A stretch of DNA of 64,000 nt from Desulfoarculaceae bacterium (GTDB taxonomy: Bacteria > Desulfobacterota > Desulfobulbia > Desulfobulbales > Desulfocapsaceae): contig JAHYIV010000010.1 of the NCBI GenBank assembly GCA_019429465.1, forward strand, positions 22,408 through 86,407, written 5' to 3'. Numbering within the stretch: the first letter of the stretch is position 1; each line of letters opens with the position of its first letter. Position numbers and translations under genes: made by a program. Positions 35,182 through 43,589 of this stretch are shown one piece after another. The notes under the pieces are model-generated. The model saw nothing but the letters and a program-made list of their open reading frames with translations, was not told the DNA's origin and did no database searches.

Positions 35182-35823
35182 TACTTTCTCCTCACCAGCT
35201 TCACCGCTTACCACCCTTTCAATTTTCGACTTCTTGAAGCCCAGTCCCAGGACAAAGACCTCTCTACTCTCAGTTCGGGAACTCTTGGGTTTAATTACCT
35301 TGACCTGCTCAAAGCGGGCCTGGACCTCCTGCACAAAAGCAGGAAAGTCCTCGCCCTGAAAGGCCTTACAGAAAAAATTCCCCTTCTCATGCAGCAGGGT
35401 TTCGGCCAGAACCAGGGTCTGGCGCGCCAGATTCAACGACTGCTGATGATCAGCCCAGCGATTCCCGGTCGTTTTCGGGGCAAGGTCGGAGATCAGGCTC
35501 TTAAAGGCCGGCCTGATCTTCCGTACCTGCAGCACCAGTTCGGGAGCCATGATATCAGCGGTGATCCAGTGAATATGGGCGCCTCCAGGCCGCGGGGCCA
35601 GTGCAGTCTCCTGCAGGTCGACACCCACCACAATTCCTGTTTCCCCGACAATCTCAGAGGCATAGAGAGACCAGCTTCCAGGACAGCAGCCGAGATCCAG
35701 CACAGAATCGCCCCGACGCAGAAAGTGATATTTCTTCTGTGCCTCTTCCAGCTTATAGACAGAGCGGGCCGGATACTTGTCCTGCTTGGCCTTCTTATAA
35801 TAAAAATCTTTTACCTTACGCAT
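35161..35823 (-). CDS. rlmE: 23S rRNA (uridine2552-2'-O)-methyltransferase RlmE (FtsJ)
   Basis: 220-residue SAM-dependent methyltransferase that acts on 23S rRNA U2552 in the large subunit. N-terminal YYKKAKQDKYPARSVYKLEE contains the first catalytic Lys; SAM loop VLDLGCCPGSWSLYASE; catalytic Asp in LISDLAPKTTGN; Lys in FFCKAFQGED; Glu in SSRTESREVFVL, giving the K-D-K-E tetrad. The C-terminal 20 residues (GEAGEEKVKIPDEM) extend past the core and are encoded by the terminator arm. Confidence 0.94.
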   Translation of the reverse strand: MRKVKDFYYKKAKQDKYPARSVYKLEEAQKKYHFLRRGDSVLDLGCCPGSWSLYASEIVGETGIVVGVDLQETALAPRPGGAHIHWITADIMAPELVLQVRKIRPAFKSLISDLAPKTTGNRWADHQQSLNLARQTLVLAETLLHEKGNFFCKAFQGEDFPAFVQEVQARFEQVKVIKPKSSRTESREVFVLGLGFKKSKIERVVSGEAGEEKVKIPDEM

Positions 35824-36227
35824 ATGAGGTACCGTTTTGAAATAAGCAGTGTTTTTCCGCTTATTTTATTACTGTACCTTATGCCACTTCCAAGATACAG
35901 CTCGAAAAGAGGGCTGTTTCCTGGAAGTGGCGCTTGGCAGATAACAAACAAAGCAGCCGTCACGAAACAAGCAGTTCTTTTCTACTGATTTCATGACGGC
36001 ACTTTATTCCATTTATATTTCTTTGACAAGACGGAATTCAACAGATAGGTGTCTTGAAAAATGAGGATTTTCGTTCAAGATCAAGACATGCGAAAAATTT
36101 TACCGCAGGCATCTAACTGATATTCCTATAATAAAATCTTTAGCATAACCCTGAACTTGGGCCATAAGACCATTTTTCAAGGCACCCAGATATCCTTGAG
36201 CCGGCTGGTGAAGATCCCGGCCATGCC
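35824..36227. other. Gene-free stretch with hairpins and a MITE-like repeat
   Basis: 404 bp between rlmE and the cca-like gene. Two hairpins at 35883-35931 (GCCACTTCC...GGAAGTGGC, with further pairing CAGCTC...GAGGGCTG) and 35956-36000 (GCCGTCA...TGACGGC) are followed by the 139-bp inverted-repeat element listed separately. No ORF with gene-like codon use. Confidence 0.6.
36048..36186. mobile_element. 139-bp element with 16-bp terminal inverted repeats
   Basis: GGTGTCTTGAAAAATG (36048-36063) pairs with CATTTTTCAAGGCACC (36171-36186) with one mismatch. The AT-rich interior has no ORF. Structure fits a small non-autonomous transposable element; only this copy occurs in the window. Confidence 0.5.
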
Positions 36228-37886
36228 CTAGGTCTCACCGCCCCCATCTTTCTCCTCTCGCTCCAGATAGTGCCTCACCCATCTTTGCGCATCCTGCCTG
36301 CAGGATACCTCACCTTCGACCTGCGCCACCTCAAGGGCGTCGAGAATCTTTGCAAAGAGAGGACCTGGCTGCAAAGAGAAGATGGTAATAAGATCCTGGC
36401 CACTCAATAGACGCGGTCCTTTCAGGGCAGGCTTAATATACTGTTCATAGATCTGCAGCACCTCCTCAAGCAGCCCGGCCAGTTCAGCCTCCATGGCCGG
36501 CGGTTTGTTCTCTCCCTTACCCGCCAAGCTGTCGGACATGGCCACGAGAAACAGACCCAGCAGATCATTTCCCGCCTTCCGGCAGAGGTTCAGACAGGCC
36601 TTGCGGCTCAGCGGCTGTTTTCGCCGCACATTGCAGAGATGAAAGGGCTGCATATGCATCCCGACGAGCGCCGCAATCCCCTCCCGCTTTTCATTACTCC
36701 ACTTCAGCTCCCGGCCCAGCTGCAATACCAGCTCCTTGCCGGCCTGATCATGACCATAAAAGGTGATCCGGTCATCCTGGCCATCCTTGGCTCTCGCGCC
36801 ATCAGACTGTCGCTGACCGTCCCGAACGACCATGGTCACGGGCTTGCCCAGGTCATGAAGCAGGGCCGCCCACTTCAACCGCGCCTTCATCCCCGACTGG
36901 CCGATATACTCTTTCATCCTTACCGCGCACTCTGGATAAAACCGCTCTGGTGCCGCCAGTATCTCCTCCATACAGCCGAGGGCCGTCAGGCTGTGATCAA
37001 AGACATCCAGATGGTGGGAACCCGGCTGCTCCATACCAACGCCCCGGACAAGCTCCGGGATGAGCTGTCGGAGCAGTCCGGTCTGTGCCATCTCCCCCAT
37101 AAACACATGGGCACGACCTGAGGCCATCATCAGATCCAGTTCATGGCTGATCCGCTCAACTGAAACCTGGCGAATCAACCCTGCATGCTGACGAATCTCC
37201 GCTTTCGTTGCCTCCTCCAGGCTGAAACCCAGAGTGGCGCTCAACCGGTAGCCACGCAGCATACGCAGCGGATCGGCAAGAAAGGCATGGGGGCAGGCAC
37301 GCAGGATCTTCTTTTCCAGATCAGGATAACCGAGCAGAGGATCGATCAAGGGCGGAGCCGCTGATCGATCCACCAGTGAGGCAAGGGAGATGCCCATGGC
37401 ATTGACCGTATAATCCCGGAGGCTCAGATCCGCTTCAATGGTTCTCGCCCCCAGGCGAAAACTGGAAAAATCAATAGTCACCGCTCCCGCCATCCCTGGC
37501 TCCCGCGGATTTAGGCCGTCCCTGGCCGTCACCGCTCCCGCTATCCCTGGCTCCCACGGATTCAGGCCGTCCCTGGCCGTCAGCCCCTGCCATGCCACCC
37601 GCCCGGCATCCTCCTCGGCACGACCAAGGGGGACAAAAGTCCCGCCACCCAGTTCAGCAATCAAGGACCGGCAGCAGGCCACGGCGTCATAGGCCACTGT
37701 GATATCCAGATCGCCTGGCGTCCGGCCCAGCAGCCAGTCACGGACGGTGCCGCCAATAACAAAAAATTCCAGCCCACGTGCCTCTGCCACCCGTAAAAGG
37801 GCAGTAATCAGCCGCGGTGGATAGCTCTCCAGCCTCTCAGACAACAATGCCGGATCAAGGAGTTTATTGCTTCTTTCTTCTTTCAT
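36228..37886 (-). CDS. cca: CCA-adding enzyme / poly(A) polymerase family nucleotidyltransferase
   Basis: 552-residue cytoplasmic class II nucleotidyltransferase with C-terminal HD region, likely tRNA CCA-adding. N-terminal FFVIGGTVRDWLLGRTPGDL with the catalytic DLDI pair near residues 50-70, then LSLRDYTVNAMGISL, ADPLRMLRGYRLSATLGFSL for RNA binding and the HD-type pieces HLDVFDHSLTALG, LLHDLGKPVT and FYGHDQAGK. ATG at 37886 is preferred; the frame continues 28 codons upstream into unlikely sequence (FFFFGSYDKPK). Residues about 102-135 are two tandem 17-residue repeats (ARDGLNPREPGMAGAV) encoded by 51-bp mobile units placed before the conserved DFSSFRLGARTIE. Whether it adds CCA or poly(A) cannot be decided by eye. 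Confidence 0.88.
   Translation of the reverse strand: MKEERSNKLLDPALLSERLESYPPRLITALLRVAEARGLEFFVIGGTVRDWLLGRTPGDLDITVAYDAVACCRSLIAELGGGTFVPLGRAEEDAGRVAWQGLTARDGLNPWEPGIAGAVTARDGLNPREPGMAGAVTIDFSSFRLGARTIEADLSLRDYTVNAMGISLASLVDRSAAPPLIDPLLGYPDLEKKILRACPHAFLADPLRMLRGYRLSATLGFSLEEATKAEIRQHAGLIRQVSVERISHELDLMMASGRAHVFMGEMAQTGLLRQLIPELVRGVGMEQPGSHHLDVFDHSLTALGCMEEILAAPERFYPECAVRMKEYIGQSGMKARLKWAALLHDLGKPVTMVVRDGQRQSDGARAKDGQDDRITFYGHDQAGKELVLQLGRELKWSNEKREGIAALVGMHMQPFHLCNVRRKQPLSRKACLNLCRKAGNDLLGLFLVAMSDSLAGKGENKPPAMEAELAGLLEEVLQIYEQYIKPALKGPRLLSGQDLITIFSLQPGPLFAKILDALEVAQVEGEVSCRQDAQRWVRHYLEREEKDGGGET
37480..37581 (-). repeat. Two tandem in-frame 51-bp elements in cca-like gene
   Basis: 37480-37530 and 37531-37581 are adjacent 51-bp copies differing at three positions. 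Removing both restores an uninterrupted GRVAWQGL-TIDFSSFR sequence, as expected for the family. The unit is the same family as the 54-bp one: the first 14 bases (GGCCAGGGACGGCC) are identical and the tail differs by a 3-bp deletion. Confidence 0.9.
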
Positions 37887-37985
37887 CTGCCAGCACTTTG
37901 GTTTATCGTATGACCCAAAGAAAAAAAAAACGTAACTTTCCAGCATAATGCCGGGAAAATGCCAAAACACATGTCACGTAACTAT

Positions 37986-38288
37986 TCAGCAGCGCCTCAT
38001 ATGCGAGAAAGAGGCCTGCGTTTTGTTGACATTGGCCAGAGTATTGCGAGAAATGGACGCGCGGATACCCATGTGGCAGAGCTTGTTTTTCTGGGCATGA
38101 AGACATGCCTCGATATCTCGCTGGCTTTCGCGATAGGTGAGTTGAGCAAGGGCCATGCACAGATACTGGTCGAGACAGGTAAATTTCTTGACTTTGAAAT
38201 TGCCGTGATAATGATCGATGCATTGAGGAAAGACATGAAGCGGAAGATGCTTCATCACTTGAGAGAAAATAAGTTTTCCAGTGTACAT
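37986..38288 (-). pseudogene. IS4-family transposase fragment (DUF4372 N-terminus)
   Basis: About 90 residues beginning MYTGKLIFSQVMKHLPLHVF and containing FTCLDQYLCMALAQLTYRES and CHMGIRASISRNTLANVN match the N-terminal DUF4372 region of IS4-family transposases. Similarity ends abruptly near 38015, just before the catalytic DDE domain should begin, so only a remnant is left. The remaining 38289-38437 contains no gene and no recognisable insertion-sequence end. Confidence 0.8.
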
Positions 38289-38437
38289 AGTTCAGCCCTC
38301 CTCGCATGGTTGCGCGAAGATGACTGAACTTTGGAAAAATTTTCAAGTCGTTAAATGACATTTTGTCTTGTTTTGTTTAAATTTACGACAAGTTATATAA
38401 TGTTCTACTTCAAACGTTGAGACACCAGTGTTTCAAC

Positions 38438-38989
38438 ATGCCAAATTACCACATCAGAGCAGATATGGATAGTCCCACTGGACGAATGATCAGGATCGGC
38501 AAGAGCGCCATCGGCCTGATCGGAGTCGACATTGCCTTAAACAAGGCCCTGGCCGCAGAGATGCCTGTCAATCAGGCGGTTGAGTTTATTTTCCAGGCCG
38601 TCAAAGCCCAAAACTACATTCCGCCCGCCATGGTCGAGAAATACCGGGAAGCCATCGGCCGGGAATACCGCAAACTGACAGGCCAGAATGATGACCAGGA
38701 GCAGGGGCTGGCCATCCGCATCCTCGGGACCGGCTGTGTCAGCTGCAACGGTCTGTATACCATGGTCATCGATGCCATGGAGCGGGCTTGCATCGCCGCC
38801 GATATCGAGCAGATCCATGACCCTGATGAGATCTCACGCCTGGGAGTCACCATCACCCCGGCCCTGATGATCAACGGCCGGGTCAAGATCGCCGGTATCA
38901 AACCCACACTGGCCCAGGTGGAAGCATGGATACGGGAGGTCGCTCCTGCGCCGTCCATAGCGCCCGCAGTCTCATCTGACCATGAGTAA
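38438..38989 (+). CDS. Thioredoxin-like protein with extra N-terminal domain
   Basis: 183-residue cytoplasmic protein. The C-terminal half (about 92-165) is a small thioredoxin-like fold of the redox-active disulfide protein 2 type: IRILGTGCVSCNGLYTMV with a CxxC active site and GVTITPALMINGRVKIAG carrying the cis-Pro. The first 80 residues (RIGKSAIGLIGVDIALNKAL, NYIPPAMVEKYREAIGREYR) form a separate helical domain that I do not recognise. The start is ATG at 38438. The last 17 residues (VAPAPSIAPAVSS) derive partly from a dispersed 54-bp repeat. The stop overlaps the next gene by eight bases, suggesting coupled translation. Confidence 0.75.
   Translation: MPNYHIRADMDSPTGRMIRIGKSAIGLIGVDIALNKALAAEMPVNQAVEFIFQAVKAQNYIPPAMVEKYREAIGREYRKLTGQNDDQEQGLAIRILGTGCVSCNGLYTMVIDAMERACIAADIEQIHDPDEISRLGVTITPALMINGRVKIAGIKPTLAQVEAWIREVAPAPSIAPAVSSDHE
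38938..38973 (+). repeat. Partial 54-bp unit at the 3' end of the thioredoxin-like gene
   Basis: GGTCGCTCCTGCGCCGTCC, then ATAGCGC and CGCAGTCTC, matches the first two thirds of the unit as found at 9237-9290 and (inverted) 56713-56766. It encodes most of the protein's C-terminal tail. Confidence 0.75.
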
Positions 38990-39959
38990 CCAACCCTTCC
39001 TTTATCTGGCGCCCATTCGCGGGATTACCGACTGCCTGTTTCGCAACCTCTTTCAGCACCACTTTGGCGGCTTTGACCAGGCGGTTGCCCCCTTTATCAA
39101 TCCCCAGCCCCACTCACCTTTCGACTCCAGGCAGCTTCGTGACCTTCAACCCGAAGCAAACAAGAACCTGCCCGTTGTGCCGCAGTTCCTCCATAGCGAG
39201 CCCGCGGGTCTCCTCTCGCTCGCCCAGCGACTGCATGATCTTGGCTACACGCACATCAACTGGAACCTTGGCTGTCCGGCCCCCATGGTCACTCGTAAAC
39301 GGCGGGGATCCGGCCTGCTGCCCTATCCCGACGCCATCATCTCCCTGCTCGACCAGATCCTGCCCAAACTACCCATGCAGCTCTCCATCAAGACGCGGCT
39401 GGGCCTCAACCACCCGGATGAACTGGCAACACTTCTGCCACGGCTCAATGACTACCCCCTCAAAGAGATCATCATCCATAGCCGCCTGGGAAAGCAGCTC
39501 TACAGAGGAACAACCGATCCGGAGAGTTTCAGCCACTGTCTGGAATTGAGCCGTCATCCTCTGGTCTATAACGGTGACATTACCGACAGCGAAACATGGA
39601 TTCGCCTGCAGGGGCAATTCCCCACGGTGCAACGCTGGATGATCGGCCGTGGGGTCCTGGCCGACCCTTTTCTGGCCAGGACCATCAAAGGCAAACTGTT
39701 TGGCGACGAACAGCGCGCCGCCATGCTGCTGGCCTTCCACCGGGATCTTTATGCCGGCTACCGGAAAAGCCTCGCCGGCCCCAGCCACCTGCTCGGTCGG
39801 ATGAAGCAGATATGGTTTTATCTTGCTGCTTCTTTTCCTGGGCAGCAAAAAATGTGGAAAAAAATAAAAAAAGCCACTACCGAGGAACAATACCTGGCAG
39901 CCGTTGACACACTCTTTCACACTTCTTCTGCCACGACGGCAAAGAGGTCACCGGAATAA
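38982..39959 (+). CDS. dus: tRNA-dihydrouridine synthase family protein
   Basis: 325-residue cytoplasmic FMN enzyme that reduces uridines in tRNA to dihydrouridine. N-terminal YLAPIRGITDCLFRNLF, catalytic cysteine in WNLGCPAPMVTRKRRGSGLL near residues 95-114, LSIKTRLGL, IIHSRLGKQLYRG and FMN-phosphate site VYNGDI / MIGRGVLADPFL. The shape resembles the DusC branch more than DusA or DusB, but the position specificity is not certain. It overlaps the thioredoxin-like gene by eight bases. Confidence 0.9.
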   Translation: MSNQPFLYLAPIRGITDCLFRNLFQHHFGGFDQAVAPFINPQPHSPFDSRQLRDLQPEANKNLPVVPQFLHSEPAGLLSLAQRLHDLGYTHINWNLGCPAPMVTRKRRGSGLLPYPDAIISLLDQILPKLPMQLSIKTRLGLNHPDELATLLPRLNDYPLKEIIIHSRLGKQLYRGTTDPESFSHCLELSRHPLVYNGDITDSETWIRLQGQFPTVQRWMIGRGVLADPFLARTIKGKLFGDEQRAAMLLAFHRDLYAGYRKSLAGPSHLLGRMKQIWFYLAASFPGQQKMWKKIKKATTEEQYLAAVDTLFHTSSATTAKRSPE

Positions 39960-40085
39960 AAAAAATCCTCTTTCCTTGACAAGCACTACAAAATATCGAT
40001 AATGACCTAACATTTCAATCCTGCACTCTCTGACCTTCGAGGCTGCCTGAAGAGTTCATTCACCCTCTACCGACTCGGAGCCCCC

Positions 40086-42029
40086 ATGCCTCTCTCTGAA
40101 ACAGGTTCTTCACAAAACAAAACGTTTTCATTATTTGGCGCTACCTGCTCTTCAAAGACACTGCCGGGAGCCTTCCTCAAAAAATGTCTGGACACCGGAA
40201 TCACCGGAAAATTGATAGGCATGCTGGCGGTCTCCCTCCTAGGTTTCGCCCTGCTGATCGTCTTCAATATGATCGCCCTGCAAAGGATCGCCGAGCGAAA
40301 TCATATCATTAAAGATATCGCCATCCCTCAATACAAGGTAAGCCAGTACATGTTACGCAACATCAATGGCTTCAAGATATCGCTGATCTACACCCTCAGC
40401 ACCCCGCAGCTCCAGGAAGGCAATCGCAACATCCTGGCCAATGAGCGGCGGCTGATCGATTTGAAGAACATGATCAACGCCCTGCAAAACGGGGGGCCAG
40501 TGCTGGACGTGGCCAAGGTTGCCAACAAGACCCTTGATGTGTTCACCGTCCAAAAAGCAGACAGTCCGCAGGTGAACACGCTGGTATCCTCTCTGGCCCA
40601 GGAGTCACTTCTCCTCGACCAGGCATTTCACGCCCTGACCGAATGCCTGATCGCTCAGTGCCCGGCAGAGGATAGAGAAACACTGACGACGGAGTTGACC
40701 GGTTCTCTCGACCAACTGTACAATCTGGTTATCACCATGGCCGTTACCAGTAATTCCGAGCATACGGAGCAATTTAAAGAACTGGAAGATATCATCGCGG
40801 GCGCCACCTCCCGCTCTCTTTTTATCGGCAGCAGTATTGCCGCGGTCCTGACTATAGCCACCCTGCTCTACATCTTTCTTATCGCCACCCCCCTGCAGGA
40901 TATCCTTAAAAAAATCAGCTGGATTGCCAAAGATGACAGCGAGCGTTTCCAGAAGATCACGGTCAAAAGTAATGACGAGGTCGGACAGCTGGCCCATCAG
41001 TTAAATATCATGGTGGATAACACCTTCAGCCTCAACACCTTCAAGGCCATTATCGAGGAGGAAGAATCCACCACCGAAGTCATTCAACGCCTGGCCCACC
41101 TTCTGCGCGATCGCTACCATCTGGACAATATTTACATTTACGAAATTACCGGCACCAAAAACAACATGTCTGTGGCCTATGCCTCGAATTTCGAGAATGT
41201 GTGCAGCGCTGACATCTTTGATGACGCCAATTTCTGCCGGGCGAAACGCACTGGTCACGCCATCTCCTCCCTTGAGTTTCCCCATATCTGCAAGAAATTC
41301 CCCCATCAGGACATCTTTGAACATCACTGTATCCCCATGATGGCCAACGGCAAGGTGGTCGGCGTTGTGCAGATTCTCCACAAGGCAGGGAGCAGCACCG
41401 AAGAGCAGGAAGAGTTTGAACATCTGGTCAAAAGGGGAGCGCGCTACATCAAGGAGTCGACACCGGTTATCGAGGCCAAACGTTTTGCCTCGGCCCTGCA
41501 GGAGACTACCCTGCGTGACCCGATGACCGATCTCTACAACAGACGATTTCTGGAGACCTACTCCGATACCCTGGTCGCCAGCACCATGCGCCGGGCAAGC
41601 AGGGTTGGCATCCTGATGTGTGACATGGACTTCTTCAAGGAAGTCAACGACACCTACGGCCATGAGACCGGGGATGTAGTCCTGATCAAAACGGCAGAAG
41701 TACTGAAAAGCTGCATCAGGGCCTCAGACATAGTGATCCGTTACGGTGGAGAAGAGTTTGTCATCCTGCTCATCGATGTGAAAACCAGCAAGGACACCCT
41801 GGATCTGGCCGAAAAAATTCGTTCCACCATGGAACTTACCGTCATCAATGTCCCTGACGGCACCCTGAAAAAGACCCTGAGCATTGGCGTCAGCGAATTT
41901 CCCGGAGACACCGAGGGCTTCTGGGAGGCGATCAAATTTGCCGATGTCGCCCTCTATCGGGCCAAGAACGAAGGCCGGAACAGGGTGGTCCGCTTTGCCC
42001 CGGAGATGTGGCAACAGGATAAATACTAA
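40086..42029 (+). CDS. Membrane diguanylate cyclase with HAMP and GAF regions
   Basis: 647-residue inner-membrane signalling enzyme making cyclic di-GMP. Two transmembrane helices (LIGMLAVSLLGFALLIVF, about 39-58, and IGSSIAAVLTIATLLYIFLI, about 240-260) flank a helical periplasmic domain of four-helix type. A HAMP-like linker, a GAF-like domain (about 325-470) and the GGDEF domain follow. The active site reads RYGGEEFVILL, and RASD five residues before GG is an intact inhibitory I-site, so product inhibition is expected. The ATG has GGAG five bases upstream. A PilZ protein lies at 59245-59598 as a possible receiver elsewhere in the window. The sensed signal is unknown. Confidence 0.92.
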   Translation: MPLSETGSSQNKTFSLFGATCSSKTLPGAFLKKCLDTGITGKLIGMLAVSLLGFALLIVFNMIALQRIAERNHIIKDIAIPQYKVSQYMLRNINGFKISLIYTLSTPQLQEGNRNILANERRLIDLKNMINALQNGGPVLDVAKVANKTLDVFTVQKADSPQVNTLVSSLAQESLLLDQAFHALTECLIAQCPAEDRETLTTELTGSLDQLYNLVITMAVTSNSEHTEQFKELEDIIAGATSRSLFIGSSIAAVLTIATLLYIFLIATPLQDILKKISWIAKDDSERFQKITVKSNDEVGQLAHQLNIMVDNTFSLNTFKAIIEEEESTTEVIQRLAHLLRDRYHLDNIYIYEITGTKNNMSVAYASNFENVCSADIFDDANFCRAKRTGHAISSLEFPHICKKFPHQDIFEHHCIPMMANGKVVGVVQILHKAGSSTEEQEEFEHLVKRGARYIKESTPVIEAKRFASALQETTLRDPMTDLYNRRFLETYSDTLVASTMRRASRVGILMCDMDFFKEVNDTYGHETGDVVLIKTAEVLKSCIRASDIVIRYGGEEFVILLIDVKTSKDTLDLAEKIRSTMELTVINVPDGTLKKTLSIGVSEFPGDTEGFWEAIKFADVALYRAKNEGRNRVVRFAPEMWQQDKY

Positions 42030-42102
42030 CCCCGATGAACGGGATAAGGATCCGTAACGAAATCGATATAAATGGCCATGTTATTTAGTAACGGCTCCTA
42101 AA
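42026..42102. repeat. Composite hairpin repeat after the diguanylate cyclase
   Basis: Starts with the head CTAACCCCGATGAACGGGAT shared with the repeats at 44757, 51537 and 55243, but continues with the other hairpin module (CCGTAACGAAATCGATATAA ... AGTAACGGCTCC). The cyclase stop codon TAA is the second to fourth base of the element. Confidence 0.85.
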
Positions 42103-42154
42103 CGATTTCATCGCATGGTCACTATCAACCAGTAATAAAAAGCATTACGCCCCC

Positions 42155-43513
42155 ATGACCCGAAAAAACCAGATCCAGATCATAGGCGGCGGCCTCGCCG
42201 GCTGCGAGGCCGCCTGGCAGGCAGCGAGCCGCGGCTGTGCCGTTCGTCTCTACGACATGAAACCGCACCGGTTCAGCCCGGCCCACCATTCCCCCCTGCT
42301 GGCCGAGATGGTCTGCAGTAACTCGCTGCGCTCTGATGCCCGGAACTCGGCGGTCGGGCTGTTAAAAGAAGAGATGCGCCGCCTGGGCTCGCTCATCATG
42401 CTGGTGGCAGCAGAGACAGCCGTGCCCGCGGGAAAGGCCCTGGCAGTCAATCGGGACCATTTTTCTCAAGAGATCACCCATCACCTGGAGCAGCACCCGC
42501 TGGTGGAGATTGTGCGCCAGGAACAGACCGAAATTCCACCACCTTCAGATGCCCCTGTTATCCTGGCCACGGGGCCGCTCACCTCCGAGGCCATGACCGA
42601 CTCCCTGGTACAGCTAACCGGCCGTGACCGTCTGGCCTTTTACGATGCCATCGCCCCCATCGTCCACGCCGATTCCCTGGACATGGATATCGTCTACCTG
42701 AAATCACGCTACGATGACGGGCCGGGTGATTATCTGAACTGTCCGATGAACAGGGACGAATATTTCGCCTTCATCTCGGCCCTGAAAGAGGCCGACACCG
42801 TCCCCTTAAAGGACTTTGAGGAGGTCAAATACTTTGAAGGCTGTCTGCCTATCGAGGTCATGGTGGCCCGCGGCGATAACACCCTGCGATTTGGCCCGAT
42901 GAAACCGGTCGGGCTTGACGACCCGCGAACCGGCAGGTGGCCCTATGCCGTGGTCCAGCTCCGCAAGGAAAACAGGCAGGGAAGCCTCTATAACCTTGTT
43001 GGCTTCCAGACCAAACTGACCTACGGGGAACAGAAACGGATCTTCCGCATGATCCCGGGAATGGCCGAGGCCGATTTCGCCCGATTGGGATCCATTCATC
43101 GCAACACCTTTGTCTGCGCGCCGGAACTGCTGGAGCCAACCCTGCAGCTCAAGTCACGACCGGACCTTTTCCTGGCCGGACAGCTTTCCGGGGTGGAAGG
43201 CTATGTGGAATCCACTGCCATGGGTCTGCTGGCAGGGATCAACGCCAGCCGGATGGTGACTGGCAAGCCTCTGGTAGTTCCGCCGCCGGAGACTGCCCTT
43301 GGAGCCCTCATCACCCATCTGACCCAGTCGGATCCACAACACTTTCAACCCTCCAATGTCAATTTTGGTCTTTTTCCACCATGGGATCAGAAGGAAGCAC
43401 AAAAACCAGGTCAGAAAATCCCCAAGATGGGAAAACAGCTTCGTGGCGAGCTCAGGGCCGGCACGGCCCTGGAGGCGCTGGCTGCATGGCAGCGGCAAAA
43501 CGATTTGCCATAG
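42155..43513 (+). CDS. trmFO: Methylenetetrahydrofolate--tRNA-(uracil54-C5)-methyltransferase TrmFO
   Basis: 452-residue cytoplasmic flavoenzyme that makes ribothymidine at tRNA position 54 using methylene-THF rather than SAM. FAD motif [15 protein letters not shown] near residue 9, [35 protein letters not shown] and the cysteine-containing [14 protein letters not shown] near 225 are characteristic; later [19 protein letters not shown] and [18 protein letters not shown]. Complete in length. A strong terminator follows directly. Confidence 0.97.
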   Translation: MTRKNQIQIIGGGLAGCEAAWQAASRGCAVRLYDMKPHRFSPAHHSPLLAEMVCSNSLRSDARNSAVGLLKEEMRRLGSLIMLVAAETAVPAGKALAVNRDHFSQEITHHLEQHPLVEIVRQEQTEIPPPSDAPVILATGPLTSEAMTDSLVQLTGRDRLAFYDAIAPIVHADSLDMDIVYLKSRYDDGPGDYLNCPMNRDEYFAFISALKEADTVPLKDFEEVKYFEGCLPIEVMVARGDNTLRFGPMKPVGLDDPRTGRWPYAVVQLRKENRQGSLYNLVGFQTKLTYGEQKRIFRMIPGMAEADFARLGSIHRNTFVCAPELLEPTLQLKSRPDLFLAGQLSGVEGYVESTAMGLLAGINASRMVTGKPLVVPPPETALGALITHLTQSDPQHFQPSNVNFGLFPPWDQKEAQKPGQKIPKMGKQLRGELRAGTALEALAAWQRQNDLP

Positions 43514-43550
43514 AAAAAGGCCTGTCAGCATTACACTGACAGGCCTTTTT
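43514..43550 (+). terminator. Intrinsic terminator of trmFO
   Basis: 15-bp perfect stem (AAAAAGGCCTGTCAG at 43514-43528 with 43536-43550), 7-base loop and a terminal T5. The symmetric A/T tails also allow use by the convergent sensor gene ending at 43590. Confidence 0.9.
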
Positions 43551-43589
43551 CACTCCCCCTTCACCCCGGAGGAATTATTCCTTTTCATC

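Noticed and set aside
37959..38327. 122-residue plus-strand ORF
   Set aside because: The opposite strand matches the IS4 DUF4372 transposase domain; this is its antisense.
40086..40170. Signal peptide at the diguanylate cyclase start
   Set aside because: The hydrophobic stretch begins near residue 39 and behaves as a transmembrane anchor paired with a second helix.
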